Source: Diplonema japonicum (Eukaryota; Euglenozoa; Diplonemea; Diplonemida; Diplonemidae). Taken from it: a stretch of 64,000 nt of DNA. Both the position numbers and the translations under genes were made by a program. Under the pieces are notes generated by a model. That model had not been told where the DNA came from, did not search any database, and saw nothing but the letters and a program-made list of their open reading frames with translations. This document shows positions 10,801 through 20,993 of the stretch, in pieces; the first letter of the stretch is position 1, and every line of letters starts with the position of its first letter. The stretch lies in NCBI GenBank assembly GCA_964019335.1, contig OZ025653.1, forward strand, positions 434,001 to 498,000. Reading direction: 5' to 3'.

Positions 10801-11546
10801 TTAGAAAGCAGACCCCCCAGGCTGGGTGCCGTATTGCTGCTTCACTGGAGGCCTGTTGCTAGTCATTTCACTTTCAAGCTTCTCGAGTGAACCGTTCTTG
10901 TGGCACAAATAGCTGTGCACTACCATGTTTTGGTGGTGGATGATCTCAGGCAAGATATGCTCGCAAAATGCTATTTTGAACGCGACAACAGCTATCCCTT
11001 TCTGCATTTTTTTCTTTTTTTTCCCTCCCCCCCCCCCCTCTCTTAGAGTATAACATACATTCCACGAGCGCACATGTCCAAAGATTCGCATGTAGGACAA
11101 CTGGTTTGCCATGTCATATCTGTTTGTCTTCCAGCGCTCCAGCTCTGGGAGAAAGTCCGTACCGAATACAGTGATCTGCAGCGACCCTGTGCCGTCGGAA
11201 ACAGTCAGCAACACCTCCCTCCCGTTCTCTGAGAGGTTCCAGTCGATCAGCTTCGCCACGAGTGCTACCTGGTGCAGGATTTTCCCATCGATTTTGAACA
11301 CCTCGCCCCCGCCCTTTTCCGCACGCAGGATCATTCTGCACGTGACTGGTGTCAGCGAAGTATTTTGCCTGTAAAAAAGTTGACGTGGAAAGAAAAAAAA
11401 AAGGGTGCATACTTTTTCCCTTCATCCCCAGGGGTTCCTGGGGTTGCTCCCGGTGCGCTCGGTGACGGCACCGGATGCCCTGTGCTCTGGTCCGTCATGA
11501 ACCCTCCCGGCGCCTTCTCGAACCTATCAGCTGAGAACATACTCAT
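10801..11546 (-). CDS. RPA2: Replication protein A 32-kDa subunit (RPA2)
   Basis: Three exons: 11413-11546, 11059-11368 and 10801-11001, giving 214 aa. Introns are 44 nt (11369-11412) and 57 nt (11002-11058), both with GTATG donors; the second is in frame and full of G and A runs. Seen: a flexible Gly/Pro/Ser N-terminus, then SLTPVTCRM..., GGEVFKIDG, LVAKLIDW, VLLTVSDGTGSLQITVFG and the VRSWN / KGIAVVAFKIAFCEHILPEIIHHQ block, the conserved OB-fold core of RPA32. Known: RPA is the heterotrimeric single-strand DNA binding protein of replication and repair. The protein ends soon after the OB fold, so the C-terminal winged-helix protein-interaction domain of animal and fungal RPA2 appears to be missing or encoded in an unseen exon. 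Confidence 0.92.
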
Positions 11547-11685
11547 TTTGTCGCCTTTTTTTTTTCCTTCCCCTCTCTCTTCTAATGCCTGCAGATGAAC
11601 GATGAAGCGCGCTTGTGTGTGCTAAACAAGAATAAAATTTAAAAAGAAAAGGAGGCGTTATATAGCAAAGAGGGGAGGAACCAAA

Positions 11686-11733
<48 letters not shown>

Positions 11734-11798
11734 AAACATATAAAATAAATAAAAAAAAAAGGTGTAGAACTACTTTCTTTCCATCTCGCGTTGTCCGT

Positions 11799-12794
11799 TC
11801 ATTCGGTGAGGACCTTCTTGAACTTGACAGCAGCCGAAATAGCAGAAGCAGTGGAGCTTAAAGACGAGAGTCTTCTGTGGTTGCTCCGTTTTTCCATCCG
11901 TTCGGCGAGATGCTCGGCAAGGTTTCCCCGTTTGTCTTTTATAGAGGGGTCGGCGCCTGCTTTGAGAAGGCATTCGATGACTTCGCTGCAGGCTCTGTGA
12001 GCGGCTACGTGTAGGGCTGTGGCTCCCTTTTCGTCAGCAGAGTTAACCTTGCAGGCATTCTCTGCTAAGAGTGCTTTGATGCAATGCCTGTTGTTCGTGT
12101 GCGCGGCAACGTGTAAAGGCGTGATTCCCTTGATATCACTGACACCCACTGCAACGCCTTTTTCTAACATCCAATCGACAATCTCATCGTGAGCACCTTC
12201 AAGGCAGAAGAACAATGGTGTCCGGCCGTCTTTATCCACTGCCTCAAGCTCTTCGGGGGTCGTTTCGTAGATCAGCTTCACCATGTTGAGGTTCCCTGTG
12301 GCAGCTGCGTGGTGCAGAGCCGTGCGGTCCCTCACGTCGGACACCTGCGACGCTCTCCTTTCACCGCTCAACCGTTTGGCGAAGGCTTCATAATCACCCA
12401 CTTTCACGAGTTGCAGTGTTTCCTCCTCCCACCGCTGGTCCTCTAATAGTGATGTTGACCTGCTGTTCTTCCTCTCCCTCTCTGTGAACGAATCGGACTT
12501 TTTGAGCATCTCCTTTATCCTATGCACCGACTCCAGCTTCTTTAAAAGCTCCTCGCCTGCATACCCCTCATAACCTCTCTCCACCCACTTTCTTGCCAGC
12601 TGCGACTCTTTGCTCCCACATGTTTCCACAGGGCCACACTCTGCCTCGATCAGCAGCAGTTCGTCTTCCTCTTCCTGTGTGGGATTTTATGGGGAATTCT
12701 TTTTTTTTTTTGTGTTGGCGCATACCCTTGTCCACATTCTGAATGTCGACTTCCTCCTCAACCTGGGCCCTTCTTCGAAAGGTGTGAAACTCAT
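11799..12794 (-). CDS. Ankyrin-repeat protein
   Basis: Two exons: 12726-12794 (starts MSFTPFEEGPRLRRK) and 11799-12674, joined across a 51-nt GTATG...CACAG intron, giving 314 aa. The continuous frame to 12629 starts only at a GTG, so the upstream exon with an ATG is preferred. Residues about 130-290 hold four ankyrin repeats: DRTALHHAAATGNLNMVKL, DGRTPLFFCLEGAHDEIV, GITPLHVAAHTNNRHCIKAL and GATALHVAAHRACSEVIECLL. The N-terminal third is acidic and helical, and the C-terminal tail is Ser-rich. Known: ankyrin repeats bind other proteins. Function unknown. Confidence 0.88.
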
Positions 12795-12869
12795 TTTTTT
12801 TTTTTTTTACCCTCCTTCTCTTTCTGTGTCCTGTGGGGGTCTTCTTGGTCGGTAAAGATATCCGTGTGC

Positions 12870-13972
12870 TCAAACAAGAACGGGCGTCATGCACAGAACA
12901 TTGTTCCCAAGATTGAATTGCCCGTCCAAGGTGAGACCACCTTGGATAGGGTCGGCATTTACTTTGAGGATGGGTGCGTCTGTGCATTTGAAGTGGTGAG
13001 GGTGCCACGAGGGGAGGAAGCAGGTACTGATGAATAAGGTTTCAGGAGATGCAAGAGTGATGGCAGCTGGGCCGAGGTCCGGGGCGGAAGGGAGCACCAA
13101 GCGCCCGACGAGCACAGGGTGCGTGGGGGTTGTCACGTCATACTGGCGGATGTCGCCGTGCAGCCAGTTTGCCTGAAGCGAAGGTTTACCGTGGAGCTTG
13201 TACATACCAAATACAGCAGCCTGTCGTCCTTTGACAGGGCCAACCCTGTGGTCATCCCGTCGGTCTTCACACCAAGCCTGTCCCGCTTGGGGATATGGAT
13301 CACCTTGTCGCCTTCGAACCCCTTCTGCCCTATTGTGAAGTAGAACACTGTCGTTGCAGGTGAGCATGATGTGTACCCCCGCACACCCTCTCCGTGGTGG
13401 AAGAGCGTCACTGCTGACGGTGCAACGCCCTCCAGCCCAAGGTCGTGCTCGACGGGCTGTGCCTTGGTGACGGTGTCCCACAAGTAGAGGTACGAGCCGT
13501 ATTTCCCTTCTGCCGCGTGTTTCCGGTGGAAGCCATGGGGCCAGGCAGTGGCATCGGCCCAGGAAGTGCTGACAACATGATGTTCCCTGCACACCAAAGC
13601 ACCAGGCAGCAGGGCGTCCTGGCTTGTAACAAATGCTTCAGCTTTAAAGTTTGGTGGGGCAACATGCATAATCCCACTCTTCACAGACACAAAAACACCG
13701 TTGTCTCCAGCAGTACAGCATCCCCACGGCTCCACCAGCCCCTCCACGACCCTCGACAGCGACAGTCCTCCTTCCTTCTCCAACTCCAACACATATATCC
13801 GTCCCATCTTCAGCCCTGGCAGGTACAAGTACTGCCCGACAATTACGCCTTCTTTAATCTCGTCTCCCTGACTTGTTTCCAGCTGGCACCGCTCTGTTTC
13901 ATGACCTTCGCCATCGCACACTGTCACCCACCACTTGCCATCACCTCCTACACATGGCACACACAGCCTCAT
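12870..13972 (-). CDS. Selenium-binding protein (SBP56 / methanethiol oxidase) homologue, short form
   Basis: Exon 1 is 13208-13972 and exon 2 is 12870-13172, joined across a 35-nt intron (GTATG...TTCAG), giving 355 aa. The join produces DDRLLYL-ANWLHGDIRQYD, which matches the strongly conserved SBP56 segment and proves the intron. Other family marks: YGSYLYLWD, a His pair in REHHVVSTSWADATAW, KVIHIPKR, DGMTTGLALSKDDR, and the C-terminal ILKVNADPIQGGLTL. Known: SELENBP1 oxidises methanethiol to formaldehyde, H2S and H2O2. The usual length is about 470 aa; the N-terminal part with the CxxC motif (SSCFG-type) is absent, so activity is uncertain. The start lies 110 nt after the upstream gene's stop. 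Confidence 0.85.
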
Positions 13973-14081
13973 GATGCTTTACTGTCCGAGGCTGCTGCCT
14001 GAATGACAACCCATACCAGCGACCGGACGGCAGGACAAGCGAAAAATAAAATAAAAATAGAAATGATAAAGACGGCACTAA

Positions 14082-15706
14082 CTAGAAACCTAGAAGGTCC
14101 ATCCCTAAACGGTGCTGGGGTACCTGCAGGGTGGGGGTGTCTGTTGTGTGGAATGCCGCATACTTTGGTGGGGTTGTTCATGAACTGGTTGAAGTCGGGG
14201 TTCTCGTAGGGACTCATGTAGAACTTGTCCTCGAAGAGGGAGTTGTTACGGAGTGTCTTGTACTTCGAGGGCTTCTTTCTGCCAAGGATGATGTCCCAAT
14301 CACCGGGGTGCGTGTAGTCAGTTTTGGAGAGGTAAATGTCAATGAAGTCTTTGTCACGGCTGGGCCAGTCAGGCTCAGTGGAGGGTACCTGCAAGGGGTA
14401 TACGTTTTTACTCTGAAATTTCACATACCGGTGAATTGAGGGACGGGTCTTCCCACAGCTGCTGTCTCTTGTAGTACGGGAAGTGCTGGTAGTTCTCCTC
14501 CCAGTCCATCGGCAGCTCCGATTCATCTACTTTGTATGGCCACGAACCATGTTCTTTCGCCCTTGCTTCCCTCCATGGTATCCTAGGTACGTAGTAGACA
14601 GGTCGCTCCCAACTCCATCCTTTGAAGTCGTTGGTCCCTAGAACATGTGCCTGGTACTCTAAATGTTCCCTCCCAGGTGGCAGTGTACCCCACATGAACT
14701 TTGATTCTTCTCTCTCTGCTTGAACTTCCTCCACAACGGTTCGTATCTCTTCCTCCTCTTCGCCTAGTCGCATCTGTTCCATGTACTTTTCTACCTCCTT
14801 TTTTTCCATTTTCGCCTTGAACCGTTTTTCCTTTTCCTTCCCGGACAGTTTTTTCTTCTTTTTCTTTTTTTTCTTTTCGGCGTCGGGTGTTTCGGTTGGC
14901 TGGACCGCGGCTTCGATCTGCCTCACGGTGTCGGGTTGTTGTAGCAGTGTCTGAGCTTCCTCCTTCGCGGTGTGGTGTTCAGTGATGCGTTCGATCCGCT
15001 TAGTTTCATGGCGTTCGAAGGCTTTCCATTCTTCTGCAGACTCCTCGACAAGACCTTCCATCAAGTCTTTCCGTAGCTTAGCGAGGCTGTCGAGGTAGGT
15101 GTGGAAGAGGTGCCGGCCACGCAAACGAAGGTAGTTGTATTCCGGTTTCAACTTCGCATCGTCTTCTGCCTCAATTTCTGTGAGCCGAGTCTGCATGCCA
15201 TCGAGGCTTATTTTGTTCTCCAGTAACTCTGCAAGACGTGTTTTGTCATAAGGGTTGTCACCACGTTCCCAAGGTGTGACGGACTTGTTAAGAGAAGAGC
15301 GGAGCACGAAGGCGAGGCTGTCAGCATCAAGCTCGTCCTTTGCTTCTACGTATGAAGGAGCTTTGCCCCATAGGCGGAGTTTGTCTTCAGGAGATAGGTG
15401 GTCTACAGGTACATTCGTCTTCATTTCTGAATCCAGCAGCGTCCCTCCATCTGCAAGGACTTGCTTTGCTTCCCACAATCGCATTACGTTCTTCCCTCTC
15501 ACCTCGCCTTCTGGCATCTCCGACCATTTGCTCCTGTTCCTCAGGAGCTCCTTCGCCTCGCTTTTCTTTTTCTTGTTTCCCAATGCTTGCACCACTTCAG
15601 CGTTGGCCAAAACGTGCTTTAAACCCTCGGCCCCCTCCCCATCCCTCTCCAAATGCGCCATGTCGAGCTCCTTAACTGGGTGCGTCTCGTCCAGCAGCGT
15701 TTCCAT
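14082..15706 (-). CDS. Lysine/glutamate-rich protein of unknown function, spliced
   Basis: Exons 14429-15706, 14164-14388 and 14082-14123, with two introns of exactly 40 nt (14389-14428 and 14124-14163), both GTATG...TGCAG. The result is 514 aa. An alternative acceptor in the first intron (TTTCAG at 14413) would leave a 16-nt intron and is less likely. The protein has a helical charged first half, a K-rich block, then a Trp/Tyr/Pro-rich domain (FKGWSWERPVYYVPRIPW, WEENYQHFPYYKRQQLW, HPGDWDIILGRKKPSKY). The tail ends in MDLLGF. This aromatic-rich style is common in mitochondrial ribosomal or respiratory accessory subunits, but I do not recognise the family. A poly-Lys N-terminal extension upstream of the ATG is possible if another start is used. 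Confidence 0.8.
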
Positions 15707-15775
15707 CTCCCGCACCTTCTTCGACCGTTTCTTACCTTTCCTGTTTTTTTTTTTTTTTTGTTTTCTTTTTTCCCG

Positions 15776-15892
15776 TTAAATTTCATACTTCTCGGGGTAC
15801 AAATGCTCCAGCTGCTTGCTTAGCCTCTTCCGTATCTCATCTGGCAGCTCATAAGGCCGAGCGCCCTGCCACAGGCACAGGCTGCGTCTCAT
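15776..15892 (-). CDS. Small 38-aa ORF between two genes
   Basis: ATG 15892 to TAA 15776. Reads MRRSLCLWQGARPYELPDE then a helical charged end (LYPEKYEI). A strong pyrimidine tract ending CCCCCAG lies 24 nt upstream on the minus strand, as expected for a trans-splice acceptor. Codon use resembles that of the neighbouring genes. It may be a small mitochondrial or ribosomal subunit; there is no family match. It could also be a last exon whose first exon I failed to find. Confidence 0.5.
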   Translation of the reverse strand: MRRSLCLWQGARPYELPDEIRKRLSKQLEHLYPEKYEI

Positions 15893-16019
15893 GGGCCTCC
15901 TTTTATGGTTGTATTGCTGGGGGAAAACAAAGAGAAAACAAATACGAAATACAAAAAAAATGTAAGATGGGGTTTTAAAAAAGGAAGGAAAAAAAAAAAA
16001 AAGAAAGTATGTATCATCG

Positions 16020-16895
16020 TCAAAGGGCGGAGCGTGCGAAGTCAGTGCCGACGACCATGAAGAGGGTGGCCCAGCAGGAGAGGAGGATTCTGTCGCGGAG
16101 GCCGCGGGTGAAGCCAGCGAGACCACGTGCGGCGTAGATCTCATGCGCGACTGAGAAGGCAGATTTTCTGTCTCCGACGCGGGACTGCATGGTGACAGAT
16201 ACCACGTCAAAGGGGTGGTTCCAACAGCTGAAGACACCCCCTGCGAGGGAGCACAGCCCCCGGTCTGTCAAGGTAAGTGAACATGTCCCAGAACCCTTTG
16301 ACCGAGATTCGCAAATTCTCTCCTCCAACGCCCGTGCCATACCAAACCGGCTTCCCCAGTTCGTGACCTGCCTCATAAGCAACGGGCCAGAGCCTTTGTA
16401 CACGGTGGAAAGACCTTCTTTTTCAATCAGTCTTTTTACGTTGCTCATAACGCTGGTTCCCCCGCCCACCCGCGTCATTTCGCTTACTTTCATCCTGATG
16501 ATCGGGACGAGGCACACCCCCTGCGCAGTGCCAGCAGCCATTCCTCCAATAACATGCGAGCCGAGGTACGCTTGCCTATCAGTCACGTTTGATTTCAGTA
16601 GAATTTTTTTCACGTTAGTCTGCACCTTGTGGTTGGTGTAGACAAGGACGCCACCTGTGAGGGATTCGATGCAGCCCCAAGGATAGAACCCAGCATAGAC
16701 ACCTCGAAGGCCTCCTTGGGAATGGACCTTCTGTAAGACGTCGAGCATGCTTCCCTCAGCCCCAACCGCTCTCCGGGTTTTGATGACTTCGATAGGCTGG
16801 CCCAAGGAGAGGGTCATCATGATTTCACACACTACCCCGATCCCGAAGTCGCGCCAATTGGCCTGCTTCGCATTTTGTGTCACGTGTAGGTGCAT
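16020..16895 (-). CDS. Mitochondrial carrier family protein, second type
   Basis: 291 aa, ATG 16895 to TGA 16020. Three repeats with signature positions QPIEVIKTRR (near residue 34), VPIIRMKVSE (near 137, divergent) and HPFDVVSVTMQ (near 234), each followed by the G-[LG]-x-G helix motif (GLRGVYAGFYP, GLSTVYKGSGP, GLAGFTRGLRDR). Known: inner-membrane metabolite transporters. The middle repeat lacks the acidic residue of the salt-bridge network, suggesting a divergent subgroup. The substrate is unassigned. It is not a recent duplicate of the carrier at 9.5-10.4 kb, since the two share only family-level features. Confidence 0.9.
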   Translation of the reverse strand: MHLHVTQNAKQANWRDFGIGVVCEIMMTLSLGQPIEVIKTRRAVGAEGSMLDVLQKVHSQGGLRGVYAGFYPWGCIESLTGGVLVYTNHKVQTNVKKILLKSNVTDRQAYLGSHVIGGMAAGTAQGVCLVPIIRMKVSEMTRVGGGTSVMSNVKRLIEKEGLSTVYKGSGPLLMRQVTNWGSRFGMARALEERICESRSKGSGTCSLTLTDRGLCSLAGGVFSCWNHPFDVVSVTMQSRVGDRKSAFSVAHEIYAARGLAGFTRGLRDRILLSCWATLFMVVGTDFARSAL

Positions 16896-16961
16896 TCTGT
16901 TGGTTTAAGCATATTTTAAAAAAAAATGGGGGAACAAAAGAAGAAAAAAAACGAATTCAAG

Positions 16962-16992
<31 letters not shown>

Positions 16993-17671
16993 CATTTGTT
17001 TCTTCTTCTAAAAAATCTCAAAGCCAATGAGGAGGGGGGAGGGGGGTTCAGAAGGAGAGGGGGAAGAGTGGCAAGGCCAAATGTATACCTTGTTTTTCTT
17101 TGTTTTATCTTTTTTTTTTTTTTTCTCTCCTCATTTCTTTTTTTTGGGGGGGTGGAGAAGAAAAAAGATTTCAGGCAAAATAATTGGTGAAATGGAAGAA
17201 AACAGAAGAAAAACGTTCACGACTCAGACACGCTGCAGGAATCCTGAAAGGGGCCTTGAGTAGTACAAAAAACATGGGAAAAAATCGGAGACGGGCCGAA
17301 ATTCTGCCTCATCAAGTTAAAGAGATGTCCAACCACAAGCGCATCAAATCTCCCAACTATTTTGATAGAGAAGAAAAAAAAAAGGGGGCATGGGGAGAAG
17401 GAGAGAAGAGGACCCTCTTATTCTGAACTACAGCGAACAGTGGCCAGCCTCCTTGCAGGCCGGAGTACTGTTTCCCAGCCCCACCTCCCCCGCGCCTTTA
17501 CATAAAAATGGATGAATGCAGTCCGATTGTCATGTCCTTGATACAAAGTATAGAGATGAAGGAGTGACCTCGGCCGAGCTGTAGCTTCAAAGTCTGATGT
17601 ACTGTATATCCCCATGTAATCCCCACCACCTTGAGCAAAAAAAAAAAAAAAAAAAAAAAAAGAAAAAAAGA
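16896..17671. other. Spacer with GT microsatellite
   Basis: Contains (GT)n at 16964-16992, then G/A-rich stretches. At 17568-17588 is a 21-bp block ending AGCTGTAGCTTC that recurs with one change at 55401-55421. No gene is supported. Confidence 0.65.
16964..16992. repeat. (GT)n microsatellite
   Basis: About 14 perfect GT units read on the plus strand. Confidence 0.95.
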
Positions 17672-17788
17672 GGAACTGGCCGTTGTTTGTACGTGCCGGG
17701 TAAAACCTGGAGAAGTTTGTCACACCGAAACACGTTTGCCAACGTTCCCCTTTTTGTTTAGACAAAGTCAAAGACTCGTTCTTGCATA
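17672..17788 (+). repeat. Dispersed ~110-bp sequence, copy 2
   Basis: Near-identical over about 117 bp to the copy at 41992-42108, from AACTGGCCGTTGTTTG to CGTTCTTGCATAAAA, with only a handful of substitutions. It follows an A-tract ending AGAGG and lies in the spacer between the ANTH gene and the second carrier gene. At 17843 a 16-bp word, TTTGCGCTCACCGGCC, recurs at 55299. Confidence 0.9.
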
Positions 17789-17970
17789 AAAAGAAAAAGA
17801 AAACCCATTCTTTGAATGCGTTTTTTCTTTTTTTCTTTTTTCTTTGCGCTCACCGGCCGAAGAAAAAAAGAGGGTGGGGATGTGAAAAACCCAAACAGAT
17901 GAATTGGATGAAGGAAAAATATAAAAAAAAAAAAAATAAATAAAAAAAAAAGGGGGAAAGGTAGCTAGAA

Positions 17971-19468
17971 TCACGTGAAAAGATCGTCAAGGGTGACGGG
18001 TTTCGCAGGGGCTGCCGGGTCGGTCTGGGCAGGAGCATTCCAAATCTGTCAGTTTTTTTTCACCCCTTCCTTTTTATTTAAATTCCCCACATACATCGTC
18101 TATAGTAGTCGTCTGCTGCATTGGCTGCTGCGAATGGGCGAAGGGCTGCTGTTGCTGCCGTTGCTGAGCAAGCGGCTGCTGCGAATGGGCGAAGGGTTGT
18201 TGTTGCTGAGCCGCCGGCTGCTGCGGGAAGAGCTGCTGTTCCTGAACCGGCTGCTGTTGAAAGAGTTGCTCTACAGGCTGAGAGGTGAGGAGTTGCTGGT
18301 GGTTGGTTTCAAAAAGATCCTGATCCGGCTGGCTGGATCGCGTCTGGAAGAGATCTTGCTCCGACTGATTAGAAGCGAACAACTGAACGCCCTGCGGCTC
18401 AGGGCTGTGCGGCGATGGAGGTCCAGCTGCCGATGCCGCCTCACTGTCCCGCACCACAGTGTTCATAGTACCATTAAGCCCAGGCGAGTACAAATCTTCA
18501 TGGTGCACCTCCTCCGGGAGCACCAGTGGTGCTGTTGCTATTTCGTCTACGTCCGAAGCTACAACGGTAGCTGCACCAGGCGACATGCCGTCCTGCAAAT
18601 ACGACTTAATGCGATCTATAGTAGAGTCAGAAAGAGGTGTGAGGTTCGGGATCTCCTTGGCGATGAAACCCTTCTGCGCCTTGAGCTTTTTGAAGAGGGC
18701 GAGAAGCTTCGTCGAGGAGTCCATGAATAGCATGTAGGTTTCAAGAGCAATCTCACGCTCTTCCGGCGAGAGAGACGCAGCACGGTCCAGCAGCCATAGG
18801 CATCTTTTCGACAACAACACATACAGCATGATGCTGTCCTGAATAATAAGTTTGAACCCTGCCATGATGCATGGGTTTTCCGCCCACATCGGTGCCCTGG
18901 TGAGGTTTGCCTCCGCCAGTACCTGCAGCTGCAGTGTGTACGCCTTCGTTGCCTGCAAGGCTTGCATCACGGTAAGCGTATCGAGCTCTGCAACAAGCTG
19001 CTTTGTCTTTTCAAGCTTTTGCGTGCAACCAGATTGCAGCACAGCCATGCACCTCTCTTCCATGTATCTTGAGTATAGTTTGATGAATTGGTACTCGATG
19101 CCTTCGCCTTCTTTGAGCTGAGAGACGTGGAACAACCCACTGTGCTTTGCAATGGACATCCCCATGTCCAGCGACCCAGATTTCAAGAGGGTGTGCAGTG
19201 TGACTAGAGCTTTCAGCACTACGATGCTTTCATAGCAATGAAGCCTTTTTTCCATGTCGTTCACAAGTTCGCTCAGGTTAACGTTTTCGTAGTGTCCGTA
19301 CGAGGCGGCCACCAGCCTGTCCATGTGCTTCTTGTTCGGCGGCTTCATCTTATGGCTGGTCGTCTTTAGAATGGCTCTCTGCACCTCGTCCGACATCACC
19401 CTCGTCTTCGCGATCAGCACCTTGTCCTTCAGGTACCCGCCTGTCTTTTTAGCTTCTGCAGTTGACAT
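17971..19468 (-). CDS. ANTH-domain clathrin adaptor (AP180/CALM type)
   Basis: Exon 1 is 18095-19468 and exon 2 is 17971-18045; the intron is 49 nt (GTATG...GACAG). Total 482 aa. Residues 10-280 form the ANTH domain: ILKTTSHKMKPPNKKH matches the phosphoinositide-binding loop (K-A-T-x-H-x-x-x-P-P-K), followed by a helical stack (SIVVLKALVTLHTLLKSG). The C-terminal third is Gln-rich with repeated QQPFAHSQQP and DLFE/DLF motifs (EQDLFQTR, QDLFETN, and DDLFT at the very C-terminus), which in this family bind AP-2 ears and clathrin. Known: these proteins link PtdIns(4,5)P2 to clathrin and sort SNAREs. Inferred: endocytosis at the plasma membrane or flagellar pocket. The second exon was found by splicing and supplies the last DDLF motif. 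Confidence 0.92.
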
Positions 19469-19642
19469 TTTTTTTTATCCCCTCCTCTCCCTTTTTTTTT
19501 TTTTTTCTTTTTAGCTTTTTTACAAAAAGAAGAAAAAAAAAAAACACACAAGAAAATAACTAAGACTTGGAAAGAAAGAAAAATAAATGGGGGGGGACAA
19601 AGGGGAGAGAAGACAAAAAAAAAAGAAAAAGAAACACTGCTT

Positions 19643-19967
19643 TTAGTGGTGAATAGGTTGTTTAACCTTCCGTGTTACAGGAGTAGTTGTTGTCATTGAC
19701 TTCCGTGTGCGCTGTACGGGAGATTGCGACGGTCGGCCCGCCTTCTGAGGGGGGCTTTGGGTGCCCGTAAGGGCGTTGTGGTCTTGCAGCTTCGGGATAA
19801 CTTTTTCCATGTACAGGCTGCGTAGCCTGTTCAGCTTTCTCTGAGCCTCCTGGAACGCTAAGTGGTAGCCATCGCACCTCCCACGGAGCTCCACGATCTC
19901 TGATTGCATTGCAAGAAAGATTTCTTGTGTGTCGTCGTCACATCCTCTATTAAAAAAAAAAAAGAAT

Positions 19968-20008
<41 letters not shown>

Positions 20009-20163
20009 CCCACATACCCAAACGGCTTGCATCGATACTCATCTACCTCACCCTGTAACCTTTTCAACTCCGTCTTGTCAGCTCTCAGCGCCTCCAGTGC
20101 TTCCAGCTCAGCCTCTAAGTCTTCATGTTCTCGCCTTAGTACGTCTATCGCGTCAGCACCCAT
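19643..20163 (-). CDS. Small coiled-coil protein
   Basis: Exon 1 is 20018-20163 and exon 2 is 19643-19946; the 71-nt intron runs from GTATG through an A-run, then a T-run, to AATAG. Total 149 aa. The first exon is an acidic heptad helix (HEDLEAELEALEALRADK). The second continues with QSEIVELRGRCDGYHLAFQ and ends in a Thr/Ser/Lys-rich tail. The join (KPFG-GCDDDTQ) keeps frame. No family is recognised; a cytoskeletal or tethering role is only a guess. Confidence 0.75.
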
Positions 20164-20354
20164 ACCATCCTAGGTGAGAGGTAAGAGAGTTGTGAAGGTA
20201 GGGGATGAAAACAAATATGAAAAGGGGGCTTTAAAAAAAAAAAATATCAGTGCCTTTTGCCAGTATGAAGATGGATGCATCCTACAAATAAAGGTAAAAA
20301 ATAAAAAGAAAATGCCACGTGCCGCACTGCAATCAACCTCCCAGGAAAAACCTC

Positions 20355-20387
<33 letters not shown>

Positions 20388-20993
20388 CAAAAAATGAAAA
20401 GGAAAAATAGGGGGGGTCATACATTGGAAGGCGAGAGGGTGGAGGGAAAAACCTCTCTCTTTTTTTTTTTTTTTGTTATTCTTTTTTTTTCCCTTTCCCA
20501 TTTTTTTCTTTTTTTTTTTTGCGGTTGTCTTTCTCCATTTTAAGAAGGATAAAACAAAACCCAGGCTTTTTTTCATCAGACTATACCTTCCACCTCATAC
20601 TTTTCTTCTTTTATTTCTTCACTTTTTCCCCCCCTCGAAAAAGAAGAAGCTTGAGGAAATGGTATATCTGTAAACAAAAATGGACCTTTGGAAAAGAAAT
20701 CTTCCAAGGGAGGCAAAAAAGGGGTGGGGTGGAGAAGGGGGGAAGCGAGGGTTTCTTTATGGTTGGTTTTCCCCTCTTTCTTACCTCCAACCCTTTTGGG
20801 TGCCCTATTGGAATTCTCTTTTTTTCTTCTTTTTTTTTTTTGTTTCCTCTAAAATTTAAATATAAAAAAAATATAACATAACAAACCGGTTCAGGTGGAA
20901 TAACATTATGAGGGATGGGGAGGGGGGAAGGAGGAGAAATCTTTTTCTTGTTAACTCCGTTTTTTCGCATTTTTTTTTTTCTTTTTTTGCAAC
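20164..20993. other. Spacer, homopolymer-rich
   Basis: A-tract 20361-20386, several T-tracts and G runs. A GGAAAAACCTCTCTTT word occurs twice (20341 and 20446). No gene is supported. Confidence 0.7.

Noticed and set aside
17418-17771. Minus-strand 117-codon frame over the 110-bp repeat
   Set aside because: It reads through the dispersed repeat and a T-tract; no protein-like pattern.
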